This document shows positions 34,965-47,815 of a stretch of DNA of 64,000 nucleotides, in pieces. This DNA comes from Perilla frutescens (lineage: Eukaryota; Streptophyta; Magnoliopsida; Lamiales; Lamiaceae). Positions within the stretch are counted from its first letter, which is position 1. Every line of letters begins with the position of its first letter. Position numbers and translations under genes: made by a program. Below the pieces are notes generated by a model that was given only the letters and a program-made list of their open reading frames with translations, did no database searches and was not told where the DNA came from. The stretch lies in contig BRKX01000009.1 of NCBI GenBank assembly GCA_026008535.1, forward strand, positions 49,535,001 through 49,599,000. The letters are read 5' to 3'.

Positions 34965-35060
34965 CACTACAAAAAATTCACGTTTTAGCTAGTGATGGAA
35001 GCGCGCCAAGCCAAACCCAAAATATTAAAAAATAATAAAAATACATAAAATAATAAAATA
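34965..35060. mobile_element. CACTA-like left terminus, partner not found
   Basis: CACTACAAAAAATTCACG begins at 34965 and is followed by TTTTAGCTAGTGATGG, which fits a CACTA end. No right end was found before 39175. Confidence 0.35.
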
Positions 35061-35194
35061 TTCATGTTGAACGATGCTCGATGGTTGGGGGTGGACGATG
35101 GCGCCAGACGTTGCAACACTGGTTGGGGAATGGCTAACGACGGTGGAGGGGACAATCTTTTTCACATTTTTTTCTGGGGCACTTTTAGAGAGGG

Positions 35195-38103
35195 TGTAAT
35201 ACCCTAGATTTACGAATGAGGATTATAGAATTTTTAAGCATAATTAAGAAATTAAGGAAGAGATTTTAATAAGGTTTAAGGGAAGCCAGATGTAAGTCAC
35301 GACTTTAGGGGTCATTTTTCGTGAAATCATCTTTTCAAAAATTTTGATCCTAACTTTGTTATAACCGATTTTAGTCTTATTAGAAAGTTATCGACCTAAG
35401 GAGTGCGTAGGTATTTTCAGAATTTTAATCTGAGGTCATTTGAGGTCTCGGTGATGAAAATCGCATTAAGAAACCAAATGAATAGTAATTTTCACGTGCA
35501 TTGGTGATTTGAAAAATTTACGAAATCCTCCTCGTTGATCCAAGACTTGTTATGTCGAGCCTATCTTATGGGAAATGACCTAAGGAATCTGTTCGTATTC
35601 ACAGATTTCCAATCTGAGATCAATCGAACGCTCGAGAGTAAAATCTGTCAGTCTAAATGAATAGTAAAGTAATTTTTAAAAAGAGAATCTTTTCTCATTC
35701 TCCTTCAGACTACCTCTTCTTCATCCCGAGTCGGGTTGGTTCAATAGTACTCGAGCCAACGAGTCTCCCGGTATTTTTGGATTTCGTGTCTGGGGTCGTT
35801 TGGACCTCGACATCAAATAAAGAAACTTTTAACCTAATCCGAAATTACTTTAAGCATTATTTTTCTACTACAGTGGCTTGTGGGGGAAGCCAAATCTCCA
35901 TCTATAAATAGACCCCTCCCCCACTTCATTTTTTTTCCACACCAAATCCATTCTTCATCCATTTCTAGAAAGAGAGAGAGTAAGGGAGAGTAGAGAGAAG
36001 CTTGAAGTTGAGAGGAGCATTCTTCGTGAGTGTTCCCCCGTTCATTCTTTTTCGCTCGACCTTGATTTCCATTTTCTTCTTGTATTTTAATTCCATAATT
36101 TATTCCATCTTTCGTTGTTGTTGTATTTAAATTCCCGTTGTTATATTGTGTTGATATCATTTAATTCCGTTCTATTTCGTACAAATCCCGTTTAAATTTC
36201 GTGTTTACATTCCCGTCGTAATTTCCAAGTATTCGAAAGAGTTAATAGTATTTATATCATTATAATGTCAATTTTAAGTGTTCAAGCATGCTCGTTTTTA
36301 TGTTTTACAAGTGTTGGGTGATTATCGATCTCCGTTAAAATTTATTTCGGATTAAGGCAAAAATCGGAGCCGCAGTTGATCAGGGTCCAACTGTCGTGGG
36401 GAGCCCAATCGGTGCTGGGGTGTCCCCTCGGCCAGGACCACCCCGCGGATGTGGAGTGCCCCGCCGGCGCTGGGCTACTCCGCCGGCGTGGGGGCATGTG
36501 TTTCAAGCTCCACCGGCACTGGGTGTCTCGTTTCCAAGTCTATTTTCAGAAATTTTAGGTTTTTAAATTCATCCAACCATTAATTCTCGTGTATTATAGA
36601 AGTTCTAAAGTCGTGTAATCTGTAATAAGGTCTTAGTAAAAGGGAAGAAGGGTTTAGTCTCAATTTAAGTTTCCATTAGAACTTAGGATCTTCGAATAGA
36701 TTGCTAAGTTGATAATCGGCTTTTGTAGGAAAAGGCGATCCCCAAGGGAACATGGAAAAGGAATTGTATCTCGTTGCTTCGTCTTTCACTCCGTGATCGA
36801 GGTGGGTAATTCTATACTTATCTATTATTTGAGCTAATAAGCTCTAGAAGAATGATAGGGCAAGATGAAATATCTGATTAAATGTTTTACTTTGCCTGAT
36901 TGATCTCTATACAAAGGAAGAAATGAAGGAAGTTATTTTTGAAGGATTATTGTTAATTGATCTCTTGAGCATGTTTAGATATGATATGAATGCTTAGTAT
37001 GAGATGTTGAGAATTGCTTATTTGTTGCAATAAGTATATAAATGTGATCATGATCTTGAGATTGATGTTGATATTTTGCTATAGATTGTATAGATGAGTA
37101 ATGTCTTCTAGGATAGTGATAGAACCCCTTGTAGGCTATGAGATCATGTTTTTGATTGAATGATTAGTCCTGGATGTTATACTCTAAGCTTTGATTATGC
37201 TAGCAAAGTTAAGGAAGGAAGGATTGTATCATTTGATAATAGGATTATGATCTCAAAGATTTGTGATTTTATATCGCTAGGATGTGATCTTTGATCATTA
37301 AGGGAGTCACTGCTGGATAACCCCCTCGCATACTCGAGTCACTGCTGTGTAACCCCTTCGTATACTCAGTAGGATATTTGAGGTAACCCCTCTCTTATCC
37401 TAAGACATGCTTAAGGGTGCAGTAGACATCAAGTTTGAGCTAGGAAGGGCCCAAAGGAAAGGAAAATGTTTTGCGGATACGGAGAGGGCTTTTGCGATTT
37501 GCTCTCCATATACCGCCAATTAATGATTGGATATTTCTATAGTTTTCATCAAAGAGTTTCATTAAAACCCACTGAGTACATTAGTGCCCACGCTCTCTTT
37601 TTCAAATGATTTTCACGTTAAGATGATGAAGATGTTGGTTGTTGTGGATGTGGGTTGGCTGCCGGAATCTTATTTTGCTATTAAGTATATTATCCCCACT
37701 ATGAATTCTGCTACTCTGATAAATCCTAGTTATAACTCCTAAACTTGTTATCCTTATTTGAAATCCTATGAATATCTTCTAAAGACATGATTATGATTGA
37801 TGCCTATTAAGTTAAATCAATGCTCCTTGATTCATGTTTTACTTTCCGCTTATGAAGAGGCTTGAGCATGATTGGTTCTGTTTATTTGCTTCGACCTATG
37901 AATGGGTCTATTACTTGTTGGTATCTGCTCAATTAGCCTTATCCCGTTCACTTAGCAATGTTTGAAAGATTCATTGCGTATCTTTCAAAAGTAATTCCCT
38001 GTTTGAGAACCTTCTTCATCAATCCTCCGCTCAAATCATTAATCCTCTTAATTAACACCCCGTCCCTATTAATTAATCCCCATCTCAGGACCGAACTGTT
38101 ACA
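35195..38103 (+). mobile_element. Solo LTR of a Gypsy (Tekay-like) element, about 2.9 kb
   Basis: Begins TGTAATACCCTAGATT and ends ACCGAACTGTTACA, the terminal pattern of dicot chromovirus Gypsy LTRs. The 5 bp flanks GAGGG and AAGGG agree at four of five bases. A TATA box (CTATAAATAGA at about 35903) precedes a GAGAGAG-rich leader. The block CACTGAGTAC near 37570 and the GAGTCACTGCTG repeats (37304 and 37337) resemble other asterid Gypsy LTRs. A GC-rich patch with CCGCCGGCG repeats lies at 36370-36540. No internal gag-pol, hence solo LTR. Confidence 0.65.
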
Positions 38104-39567
38104 AAGGGATTTTGAGAGAGGAGGCGATTGGATTATGTGAGAGGGGAGAATAAGCAATAAATGTAGGGTTTTTCAATTTCATATCGATGGACTGATTTAT
38201 AATATAGATATGTATCTTGTTTCAAATTTAATAGCATGTTTCCATATTAGATTTTTTATCCAATTCCAATAATACTCTTTTATTTCCTATTTTAATAAAA
38301 TATGATAAATATTCCCTTTTTCTATTTAAAATCTACACCATCAATTCATATAAAATAAAGGGCTAGGATTAGTTCCTAATTTACACATAAAGTCTAGTTT
38401 TCATTATAGTGCACCCCTATATGTATATATATTATATTTATAATTTATGATTTATAATTCTAACATTAATTATACCTAAATTTAATATATCGTTTGTTAT
38501 CTATTGAGTGCATGGAAGTCAATTTAAGCCTCAAAACTTTTACATAGCTATTATCTAATACCCTATAATTTCTTTTGAAATGACTACTATGCCTCAAATC
38601 TTATTTCAAATATGCATTCAAGCCCAATATTTTCAATAAATACCAAAATTTGCCATAGTAGCCTTGAACGTCATGTATGCTAGTCTAGAACAATAAAAAA
38701 AATACACTTTGACCCTTAAGTCTTATATAATATGTTTTGGTGCTTATGCTATATGAAATTTTTTTCATTCCAAAGTCTCTTAAATAGGGTACGCAATTTT
38801 TTTTAAAAAAAATTCAAAATGAACCAACTAAAATAATATATATAACCGAACCAAACCAAACTATAATTCTCTAGTTAGCTTGGTTTGGTTTTTGATTTAA
38901 CTGAATTTTCAATGACTATTTTTATTTTTCCAAAATAATTATATCTAAATTTTCCTCAAAATCATTTCAATTTTGCCTCCAATTAACTTGTAAAAATTTT
39001 CTTGAATTTTTTATTTCGGACCAAAATCGATACCAAAATCGACAAATTTTTTTAACGGAAACCGTAACTGCGGGACTAAAAATGATAGTTCAAGTCCTAT
39101 GGGACCAAAAGTGATATTATGGGGACCAAAATCGGATTCGGATATATCCTGTGGAACCAAAAGTGAAATTTTCTCTACTATTTCCTTTACAAGTTGCACC
39201 CTCAAATGATTTTAATTAGTATTTCTTATTAAATAGTTGAATGTATTTTTTTTTTATTTTTTTCTTTGTTAACCATAAAAATGGCAATAATTCCACGAAT
39301 GGGAAAGGGTGATGAATTGAATGATCTTTTTTGAATACTGATAAGAATAATTTATTTTAAATCAGGATGCATAATTCTAGTATATACACTCGTGGACGTC
39401 TCAGCAAATTCTATGCCTGCGAGACAAATAATTATTTTGATTTATGTGATTTCGGAGAGGTAAAGATAAAGATATCGTGAAATTTCTTGAGTTTTTATTT
39501 CGGTACAAATGACCTTGATTTGTTAAAATTATAGTTAAGATTTGTTTTAATATATACTTTAATTTTA

Positions 39568-40550
39568 GGCAAAACCCTATTTTGGGTCCCTGTACTTTTA
39601 AATTTTTTCGAATTGGGTCCCTCTACTTCATTTGGTTAAAATGAAGTCCCTATACTATCAATTTAGTTAAAATGAGGTCCATGTACTATGAATTTAGATA
39701 AAATCAAGTCCTTGAGGGATTTGATTTCATCTAAATTCATAGTAGATGGACTTGATTTTAACTAAAATTGATAGTATAGGGACACAATTTAAAAATAAAA
39801 ATAAAAATTGAAAAACTAAATAAACAACAATAAAAAATAAATATATATTGAATTTTTTAAATATAAAATATATTTAAAATTTAAAAAATAAATTTAATTA
39901 TTTTTTTTATAACCACTATAATTTTATATTTTGATTTTGATTTATTATTTTTTGAAAAAAAAAATCAAACAAAAGTTTTAAATTTTGTTTTTATTTAATT
40001 GATTGTTTTATTTAACTATTGTTTGATTATTTTTTTAATTTACTCTTTTGAAAAAAAATTAAAATTGCATAATTTTATAAAAATTAAATTATTTATTTTT
40101 TGCAATTTATTTTTAAAATTAAAAACATGAATAAAAAATTAAAGTATTTTTTATTTAAAAAAATAATAAATAAAACATAAAATTACATTGGTTTCAAAAA
40201 ATTAATTAAATTTATATTTTATTTTTAAATAATTTTTTACTTAAAAAATTAATTTATATTTATTTTATTATTTTTTCAATTTTTATTAGTTTATTTTTAA
40301 GAAAAATGAATTTTTATTTTTATTTTTAAATTGGATCCTTGTACTATCAATTTTCGTTAAAATCAAATCCCTCTACTATTAATTTAGATAAAATTAAGTC
40401 CTCCAAGGACTTGATTTTATCTAAATTCATAGTACAAGGACCTCATTTTAACTAAATTGATAGTACAGGGACTTCATTTTAACCAAATGAAGTAGAGGGA
40501 CCCAATTCAGAAAAAATTAAAAGTACAGGGACCCAAAATAGGGTTTTGCC
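39568..40550. mobile_element. MULE-type foldback MITE with palindromic arms
   Basis: Begins GGCAAAACCCTATTTTGGGT and ends with its exact inverse, flanked by a perfect 9 bp duplication TTAATTTTA (39559-39567, 40551-40559). Each arm is some 200 bp and is itself close to palindromic (for example CTCCAAGGACTTGATTTTAT against ATAAAATTAAGTCCTCCA near 40385-40420). The centre is AT-rich. Non-coding. Confidence 0.85.
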
Positions 40551-40559
40551 TTAATTTTA

Positions 40560-41390
40560 CGAACAAACAATTCATTTAAAGTTCATAATTATTTTTTGTC
40601 AATATCTAAGAAACAAGAATAAGTAAATGGCCTTCTGAAATAAAAAAGAAGAAAAATATAATTGTAGATATATAGTTGATTATAAAAAATAAAATGTTGA
40701 ATATCATAAAATGAGAGAGGAAATAGTTGTTGACTTAGAGATGCCAGAGAAGGCGAGAGAGATAGAAAAAGAGGGGGAAATAGTTGTTGACTTAGAGATG
40801 GAGGAGTTTGGTTTGGCAAAGATCTCATTTTTAGCACTTGAGCAGAAAGGGGATCGAATTGAAGAAATTGAGAGAGAGAAGGTATACGTAATGGAACCGG
40901 GTCGGAGCAGAAACTGCAAGGGGGCTAGGGATTAATTAATCTAGTACTAGCCCTTTTGTCGGCAGTTGGGCCACTTTTAATTTAATCAAGGACTTTGAGT
41001 CCATTAGGGTTAATTATGTAATGTGGTCCCCTATGTTTTTGTATGGTTTAAATACCCTATTCCTTAAAGTGCGTGTATTTTAATTTATGGTATCAACTGT
41101 TTTAAAAACTCACACAAATTAAATTGTTTAATTAAGGGTACAAATTGCTTTGAAAATACTATTTTGATGTTGTAAAATGCCAAAAGTTTATTTTTTTTTA
41201 GGGTGCATGGTACAAACGGGATGTAATTCGACGCTGTAAGTAAAATTCCCAAGTACCCAATATATAAAACATAAAATTCAATCGTGTGCGAAAAATAGCC
41301 TGTGCTTTATATTCTCTATTCCAAATAGAAATAGCTAGTGTGTGTTTTATCATATTTTTCGCACCACCACAAGATTAATATCATCAAAAT
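40560..41390. other. Upstream of CE3, with a 48 bp direct repeat
   Basis: GAAATAGTTGTTGACTTAGA is present at about 40729 and again at 40777. A 74-codon + frame spans it and encodes Glu-rich peptide, but I see no support for a gene. The rest is AT-rich. Confidence 0.45.
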
Positions 41391-41391
41391 A

Positions 41392-41520
41392 CACGTGACG
41401 TCTATTAGAACCACGAGATAATCCATAATTCGCAAACACACATGAAATAATTAATCAGGGTGGTAGAGCGGAAAAGGCGCGATGGCAACCAATTTAATCT
41501 CGTATATATATATATAAAAT
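41392..41520 (+). promoter_or_regulatory. CE3 promoter candidates (G-box and TATA)
   Basis: CACGTG at 41392-41397 (in ACACGTGACG) and a TATATATATATAAA run at 41503-41518, about 85-100 bp upstream of the ATG at 41601. Arrangement parallels CE2. Confidence 0.45.
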
Positions 41521-41600
41521 GCAGAAATAGGATGGTGGTTCATCATTCCAATTAATTTATCCAAACCAATCTCTACCGTTTTGTTTTGTTCCGGTCAACA

Positions 41601-42365
41601 ATGAGTTCCCTCATTTGGTTAATGGTTTTGTACTGCTCAACAGTAGTAAGCAGCCACAAACCAAGTAACATATTCATACTGGCCGGACAAAGCAATATGG
41701 CGGGGCGAGGCGGGATTAGTTACAATAAATGGGACGGAGTGATTCCTGCGGAAGACGAGCCCAACCCACAGATCCTCCGGTTCAACAGCAAGCTTACGTG
41801 GGAAGAGGCACACGATCCTCTCCACCAAGACATTGACCCGAAGACCTGTGGGGTAGGGCCCGGGATGTCGTTTGCCAAGACTATTTTGGCCAAGGACCCT
41901 TGCATTGGGGTGATCGGGTTGGTTCCTTGCGCCATTGGTGGGACCAAAATAAGCGAGTGGGGTCGAGGAAGTAAACTGTACAATGACATGATGGAGCGGA
42001 CTTTGGCAGCCCTGAAAGAGGGAGGAACCCTCAGGGGTCTCATGTGGTTCCAGGGTGAGTCCGACACGTCAGACTTACACGATGCTGAATCCTACAAGAT
42101 CAAATTCGAACAGTTCATCGATGATGTCCGAGTTGAGTTGCAAATGCCAACATTACCAGTAGTCCAAGTGTTGGTGACATCGGGAGATGGGCCGTACGTA
42201 GAAAAAGTAAGAGAATGCCAGATGGCGGTGAAGCTTCCAAATTTGAAGACTGTAGATGCATGGGGGCTGCCACTCCAAGGCGACAATGTGCATCTCACCG
42301 TTGATGCCCAAATCAAGGTCGGACATATGTTGGCCCACGCATTCCTCCAATTCCCGTCCCAATAA
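41601..42365 (+). CDS. CE3: SASA/DUF303 carbohydrate esterase-like protein, intronless
   Basis: A single uninterrupted frame of 254 aa, starting at the ATG that opens MSSLIWLMVLYCSTVVSS, a probable signal peptide. Motifs: FILAGQSNMAGRGG with Ser31, EAHDPLHQDIDPKTCGVGPG, GLVPCAIGGTKISEW, WFQGESD (Glu153) and DNVHLT with His231; it ends FLQFPSQ as CE2 does. This is the complete SGNH-like set of the plant SASA/DUF303 family, predicted to be a secreted carbohydrate deacetylase/esterase. Where CE1 and CE2 have a phase-0 intron, CE3 reads VVQVLVTSG without a gap. Closest relative in the window is CE2. It appears functional. Confidence 0.9.
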   Translation: MSSLIWLMVLYCSTVVSSHKPSNIFILAGQSNMAGRGGISYNKWDGVIPAEDEPNPQILRFNSKLTWEEAHDPLHQDIDPKTCGVGPGMSFAKTILAKDPCIGVIGLVPCAIGGTKISEWGRGSKLYNDMMERTLAALKEGGTLRGLMWFQGESDTSDLHDAESYKIKFEQFIDDVRVELQMPTLPVVQVLVTSGDGPYVEKVRECQMAVKLPNLKTVDAWGLPLQGDNVHLTVDAQIKVGHMLAHAFLQFPSQ

Positions 42366-45300
42366 ATAAATGTAATTAATACAAACACGCTTTTCCCGCC
42401 CATCCATGCTTTGGATATATACACATCTCAACTTCATACACATTAATGTATATATACGGAATTTTTCCATAATAAGAGATTTCATAATTAATTTCCAACT
42501 CCCTCCTAATCACTATTCTTGTGGATTTTTCGATTTCAAACTTCATTTCTAAGTGCGGAGCAGGAACTCTGTTACCAATCGTACAATATTTGGTGTTCCA
42601 TAACTATTTTTATTTTTTTAATATACTCTAATTGGGAATAGATAAATCCTAAATAAAAATTTTAAATTAAATTAAATCATAATATATGAATTAAAAATAA
42701 AATAAAATAAAAACTTTTAAAGTGAAAATTTGGAACTGGAAATGAAACATAAAATATTAAAATGTAACAGGTGATCTGATGGGTCTTAAGTGCCTCAAAA
42801 ATATAAGATATGGGCATATGAACATTATATATTTGAGCTATGAAGGCTGATGGGCCAAGCCCAGATATTTGCAAGACAAAAGCCCACTTTAAAAATGGAT
42901 TGTTTCAACCTGATCTGCCGATCTCTCATCAGATGTATTAAGGGTAATTCTATTCACAGCCCCAAACTTAATTTAAATATAAAACATATTTTGTTGTGAT
43001 GTTTTTCCCTTCTGTTTCCACATTTACAATCCTAACAAATAAAAATAAAACCCCGTGTACAGAAGAAACGAAAACAAAATTTGTAGAAACAAAAAAAGGA
43101 AAAGAAAATTTTGTTGTGCTCTTTTGCCCTTATTATTCTTCCTCTTCTCTCGATAACAAAAAAAAAAGAAAATAAAATTTTGAAAGAGCTAAATAATCAT
43201 TTCTTCCTATACGTTAATTCAAGTTTGCAAAATGTTTTTACAAAGAGTTTTTTTTTAAAAAAAAATTGTTAAATTCATAACCTTTTCAAGTAATTCATTT
43301 TTTCCTTGTTTTGTTTTTTTGCCTTTGATAACTATAACTTGAAGAAAATACTAATTTGAAAAAAAGGGTAAAATTGCAAGCAGGCCAAATCTACAGGATG
43401 TGAAAGTTGAAGTGAATGCCCAAGTTTGTAAGAATTGGAATTTATTCTAATAATCTAATGCTGGTTTTCGAGCTATTTTGTTTTTTTTTTTTGGGGGGAG
43501 GGAGGGGGACAAGATGAGACCTTGGACTTCTCTCTCTCATCGAAATTAAATTAGAAGAGATGTTAAATTTTCTTTCAAAAAAAACAATGATGCATCACTA
43601 ACTTTGATTGGAGAGAAAAATAAAAGAAAAATGTAAATAAAGTTTCCACCAATATGAAGAAAAAAAATATATTTTATTTTCAGTTTTTTCTCATCGTTTT
43701 TATTAGAAAGAAGAGATCGAGCGGGGAAGAAGTTGATTTGTGTGGATTGTGCATTTGATTTTGATATATACGTCGTGAAATGAAGAGCATATTTTGGTCT
43801 TCAACGCATAGACATAAAACTAAAGTTCACCATTACATCAATTGTTTTGAAGACTTTGCACCAGCTTACTGGAAATTTGCCATGTAAGTAGGGCCCATTG
43901 TGGTTTCATTACACACACGTATAGGGTGAGTTCAAATAATTAAGAACTAATTGGATTTGGAAATCTAGGAATCAATTTAATCCACACATCTTTATGACAG
44001 GAAAGATAAAAATTGGTGGCATGTTTGGAATTATGAGAAATTTTTTAAAAAAAAAAAGAAAAAAAAAATTCATATAATTTTATTTTTAAAAGTTACATCA
44101 TCACATTTACAAAAAATAAAATTAAAAAACTTCAAACAATCATTATTTGTTGTTTTTAATCCAATTCATGAGTCTTTCAACCTCTTTCATTTAAGATCTC
44201 AATTGCATGTATAAATTGTAATTTTCAGATATTGCTAAAAATATCATACCATAATATTGTTAATATATATTCCATCCGTCCCAAAAATGTAGACCGATCC
44301 CCTCCCATTTTTAACACATTAAATAATTTTTTTCCTACTATACCCTTATTTATTGATTAAAAAAAGAATGAATATTAATTTCAAAGAATATTAAATAGAT
44401 GCATATTAAGGAAAATAAAAATTTAATGCACATATATGAGGAAAGTGGACTATATCTCACTTTGAACGCAAAACTGTTTTCATGAAAAAATAATTAAAGT
44501 ATGAGCTATATATAGCTGGAAAGTTAATTGAGTCTATTTTTCAACTAAAAAAAATTTCAAAAAAATATTAATAGTTGAGAAAGTTATGGGTGTTTGATTG
44601 AAGATTGTCAATTCATTACGAAAACTGTAAAAAAATTGTGTGCAAATTTAAACCAACAACACTTATAAGTCATATTAGCAAATCAATGTTTACATATTAG
44701 CAGTATATTACTATTTACTAACATATTAGCAAATCATTATTTATATATTATCAGTATATATTACTAATATTAGCAATATGATGCATGAATGATGTTACAC
44801 AATATTATTTTTAATGTGGTCCAATGATTTTTTTATGGCTAAAAAATTTGAGATAGATTAAAAATATATATTGTACAATATTTATGAAAAAAAAAAATCA
44901 TTGGACACTCCCAAGGGGGGAGACAATTGCACGGAACAAGTCCGGGAGACAGGGGAGGGAGGAAACAAGATGGTCGGGGCTGCATACAAAATGAAGATAA
45001 CTCACAAACTGAGTATAAATTAAGGAGCATCAAACCCACAGTAAACATATGATAAAATAACATGGAAAGCTATTACCATCTAGATAAGTGAATTGCTAGC
45101 AATATGTGATCTAATGTTCTGTGAATGATGTCTAACGCATATCAATTTAGCAATATGATTTCGTCATGTTAACAATATGAATCTCTCTCATATTAGCAAC
45201 ATAATCTCCTGGTGTTAGTAGCATGTATCTCGCAAATTAACTTAACAATAAACATGCATAAAATGACAATAGTCTTAAATCATTGTTTATTTAATTTCAG

Positions 45301-46169
45301 AAATTGAGTTTGCCAAATCCAGAAAACATAATTGAATGTCTAAATTATGAAAATACCTCGTCTTCATTTTTATTGTTTGTACACATAAATACCACGTCGA
45401 AATTTGTAGCCATATGAAGATGAAATAAAGTGTGGACCATGTTAGAATATGATCGTCGAAAATATTGGGCATATTTAATTTATCACCAAATTAAAAATCA
45501 TAGTAAAATTTGGCGTTCAAAAATCAAACCGAAAATATTTGCAATTTATTAATTATAAATGTAAAAGTTATGATTTTTTGGGGCAATTAGCCCGATCGAA
45601 TAGAATTGACCAAATATGCAATTTTTTGGACTTTTTGTTTACCCTTATTCTTTTTGAAAATTAAAAATTAAATATCAAGACTAAAAAGGCAGAAAAGTGA
45701 AAGCTTATGCCTTGAAATCTTATTCTTTTTTTCAGTGATTTAAATTTTGTACTCAAGTTTGTTATTACGTTGTATATGGATGAAATAAAATGTAAAATTA
45801 TAAACTAAAAAACAGACACACAAAGAGTCTAGTGTTACTGATTTTCCTTTTTCTATAAAGATAATTAAACAATTATTTCAAGCATAAGTAATGCGTTTGT
45901 CCTTCTTGATGCAATCATTGTCACCTGAATAGGAAAGTCAATTAAGAGTGTGAATATATGATGGCGAGTTTTTTGTATGACTAAATCATCAAGACAAGAA
46001 CATTAGGTGGGATATAACTAAAAATATTTCAAAATCTGGTCCACTACACCGACTTCCCAATCAATTTTTCGTTACTATAATATTATTGTTCCATGTCATT
46101 GTACACAATATTTCCCTATATATTTTGTCACCCGCCACTAATATTTTATAGCTATGTTATGAATTGATC
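42366..46169. other. Long intergenic stretch without a gene
   Basis: AT-rich, no supported coding frame. Visible items: a poly-T/poly-G run near 43480-43510; a Stowaway-like end TTCCATCCGTCCC at about 44270 with no partner; repeated CATATTAGCA words at 44665-44770 and 45140-45215; and an inverted pair GGTCCAATGATTTTTT (44819) / AAAAAAATCATTGGAC (44888). None forms an element with readable ends. Confidence 0.5.
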
Positions 46170-47115
46170 GGTCGATCAAAGGCCACTCCCATATACACTT
46201 ACACTTTATGTATGGATTCGGACCCATCAGACTGTCCACGTCTATTAACATATGATGGTAGAAAAAAAAAATAGTTTATGCAAGCTCATGTACCGCACGC
46301 CCACGCACAGAGCGTGGGGTACACGTGTCCAATTGTATATTTTTTTTTTCATTTTTTTTTCTCTCTTCAAAATTGTATACCCGAAAATACAATTAGTGAA
46401 CTTTAAAATTAAAATGATTTAATTTAATTTTTTTGAAATAAATATAAATACATACCCTAAAATTGATTTAATAAATCATAAAATTAAAGTGAATGATTTT
46501 TTTTAAAAAATTTAACGACTCATGCAATGCACTTGTCCGAGCTAACGCGTGAGCTCGTGCATTGCACTCGACAATTAATTTAATTTTTTAAAATAAATAT
46601 AAACGATAACTAAATTTTTTTTTAAAAAAAACTAATTTTGAAATAAATATATAACCTATAATGGAATTAGTGAATCCTAAAATAAAAGTGAATGAATTTA
46701 ATTTTTTTAAAATAAATATAATCCCTAATTGAGATTAATAAACCTGAAAAAACATGAACCCTAAAAAACACAACATAAACCCTAAAAAATCTAAAAAATA
46801 CTAAAAATAAAATCCTAAAAAAATTATGAACCTAAAAAAATCTAAACTCCTAAACTCTAAACGTTAATTGCAATGAAAAAATTACAATTTGAACTAAATA
46901 AACTCCTATAAGATAAGTAGCAGACACATTACTTTTTTAATGATACAAGTGATACTTTTTGAATTTTGAGTGATATTTTTTAGTTTAAGTTTTAGAATTA
47001 ATACTATTTTTTGATAGATTTTTTTATTATCTTTGCGGGTCAATGCAGATTGATCCATATTGATTTCGATTTATCTGACGGATATATATATTTTATTGGG
47101 TCTGGAGTGATGTAC
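46170..47115. repeat. Dispersed repeat R1, copy 2
   Basis: Homologous to 2400-3640 in the same order (CCATCAGACTG, AAAATTGTATAC, GCTAACGCGTG, CCTAAAAA tracts, GCGGGTCAATGC, TTATTGGG). It lacks the Stowaway insertion and so gives the empty-site form TGAGTGATATTTTTTAG. Class unknown. Confidence 0.6.
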
Positions 47116-47599
47116 TGATCGACGAATTGGCAATCCGTCAAAAAAATATGGATGGATTGGCTGCCACTGGCTGGTAGAATTCAAATTTTTTTATAATCAT
47201 TCGATCACTGTATGAATCGGACAGTCATTCGTTATTCTATTCAATAATTTGCTTAAGCAAAATGTTAGATTTTTTTTATGTATACTGTATATAGATTTGT
47301 GGAAACTATAATTAATGTGGAAATTGGGCTGCGTGTTCTTTCGTCAACCTTTAGTAATAATCATTTAACAATTAACTGCGACTCATTTCTCCAAAGTTAT
47401 CTGAGACGTGTGTGATCATGATCAAGCAGAATTTCAGTACTAGATTTGTTTAATCCCAAAAAGGGGAAAAGCAAAAATAATACAAGATTCCTTCTATGAT
47501 TTCTGGAATGTGAAATTGATGCAAACAAAAGCACGTATACTAGAATACTAAAAAAAAATAAAAGAATAATATTGTTGATTCTCATGAGAATATCAAATT

Positions 47600-47815
47600 A
47601 CACGTAAATATTATAATTTTTATTAAATTCCACCTCCCCTAATAACAATCTAGACCTATGAATAATATCATTTTTATTAAATTTCAGCTCCCCTAATAAC
47701 AATCTAGACTTATGAACAATATCGTTGATTATCGCAAGAATACCAAATTGCATGTAAATATCACAATTTTTATTAAACTTCAGCTCTCCTAATAACAATC
47801 TAGATCTGTCTATTT
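47600..47815. repeat. Three diverged tandem copies of a 50-60 bp unit
   Basis: TTTTTATTAAATTCCACC-like sequence followed by CCTAATAACAATCTAGA occurs three times (ending near 47652, 47708 and 47805), with a longer spacer before the third copy. Confidence 0.7.

Larger units (their letters stand above)
34449..39175. mobile_element. MULE-like TIR element with inserted Gypsy solo LTR
   Basis: The left end GAGAAAATTTTGCTTTCGGT and the reverse complement of the right end GAGAAAATTTCACTTTTGGT match well, and similarity continues inward for about 150 bp (CCGATTTTAGTCCC, AGGACTTGA.CTATCA). A perfect 10 bp repeat TACTATTTCC flanks it (34439-34448, 39176-39185), close to the 9-10 bp of Mutator-like elements. 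No transposase was seen. Removing the solo LTR at 35195-38103 leaves about 1.8 kb. Confidence 0.7.

Noticed and set aside
35657..36558. Several frames of 60-108 codons, including a GC-rich one at 36376
   Set aside because: All lie within a solo Gypsy LTR and have no recognisable protein character.
40711..40935. 74-codon Glu-rich frame upstream of CE3
   Set aside because: Its repetition comes from a 48 bp direct repeat; no splice context or family recognised.
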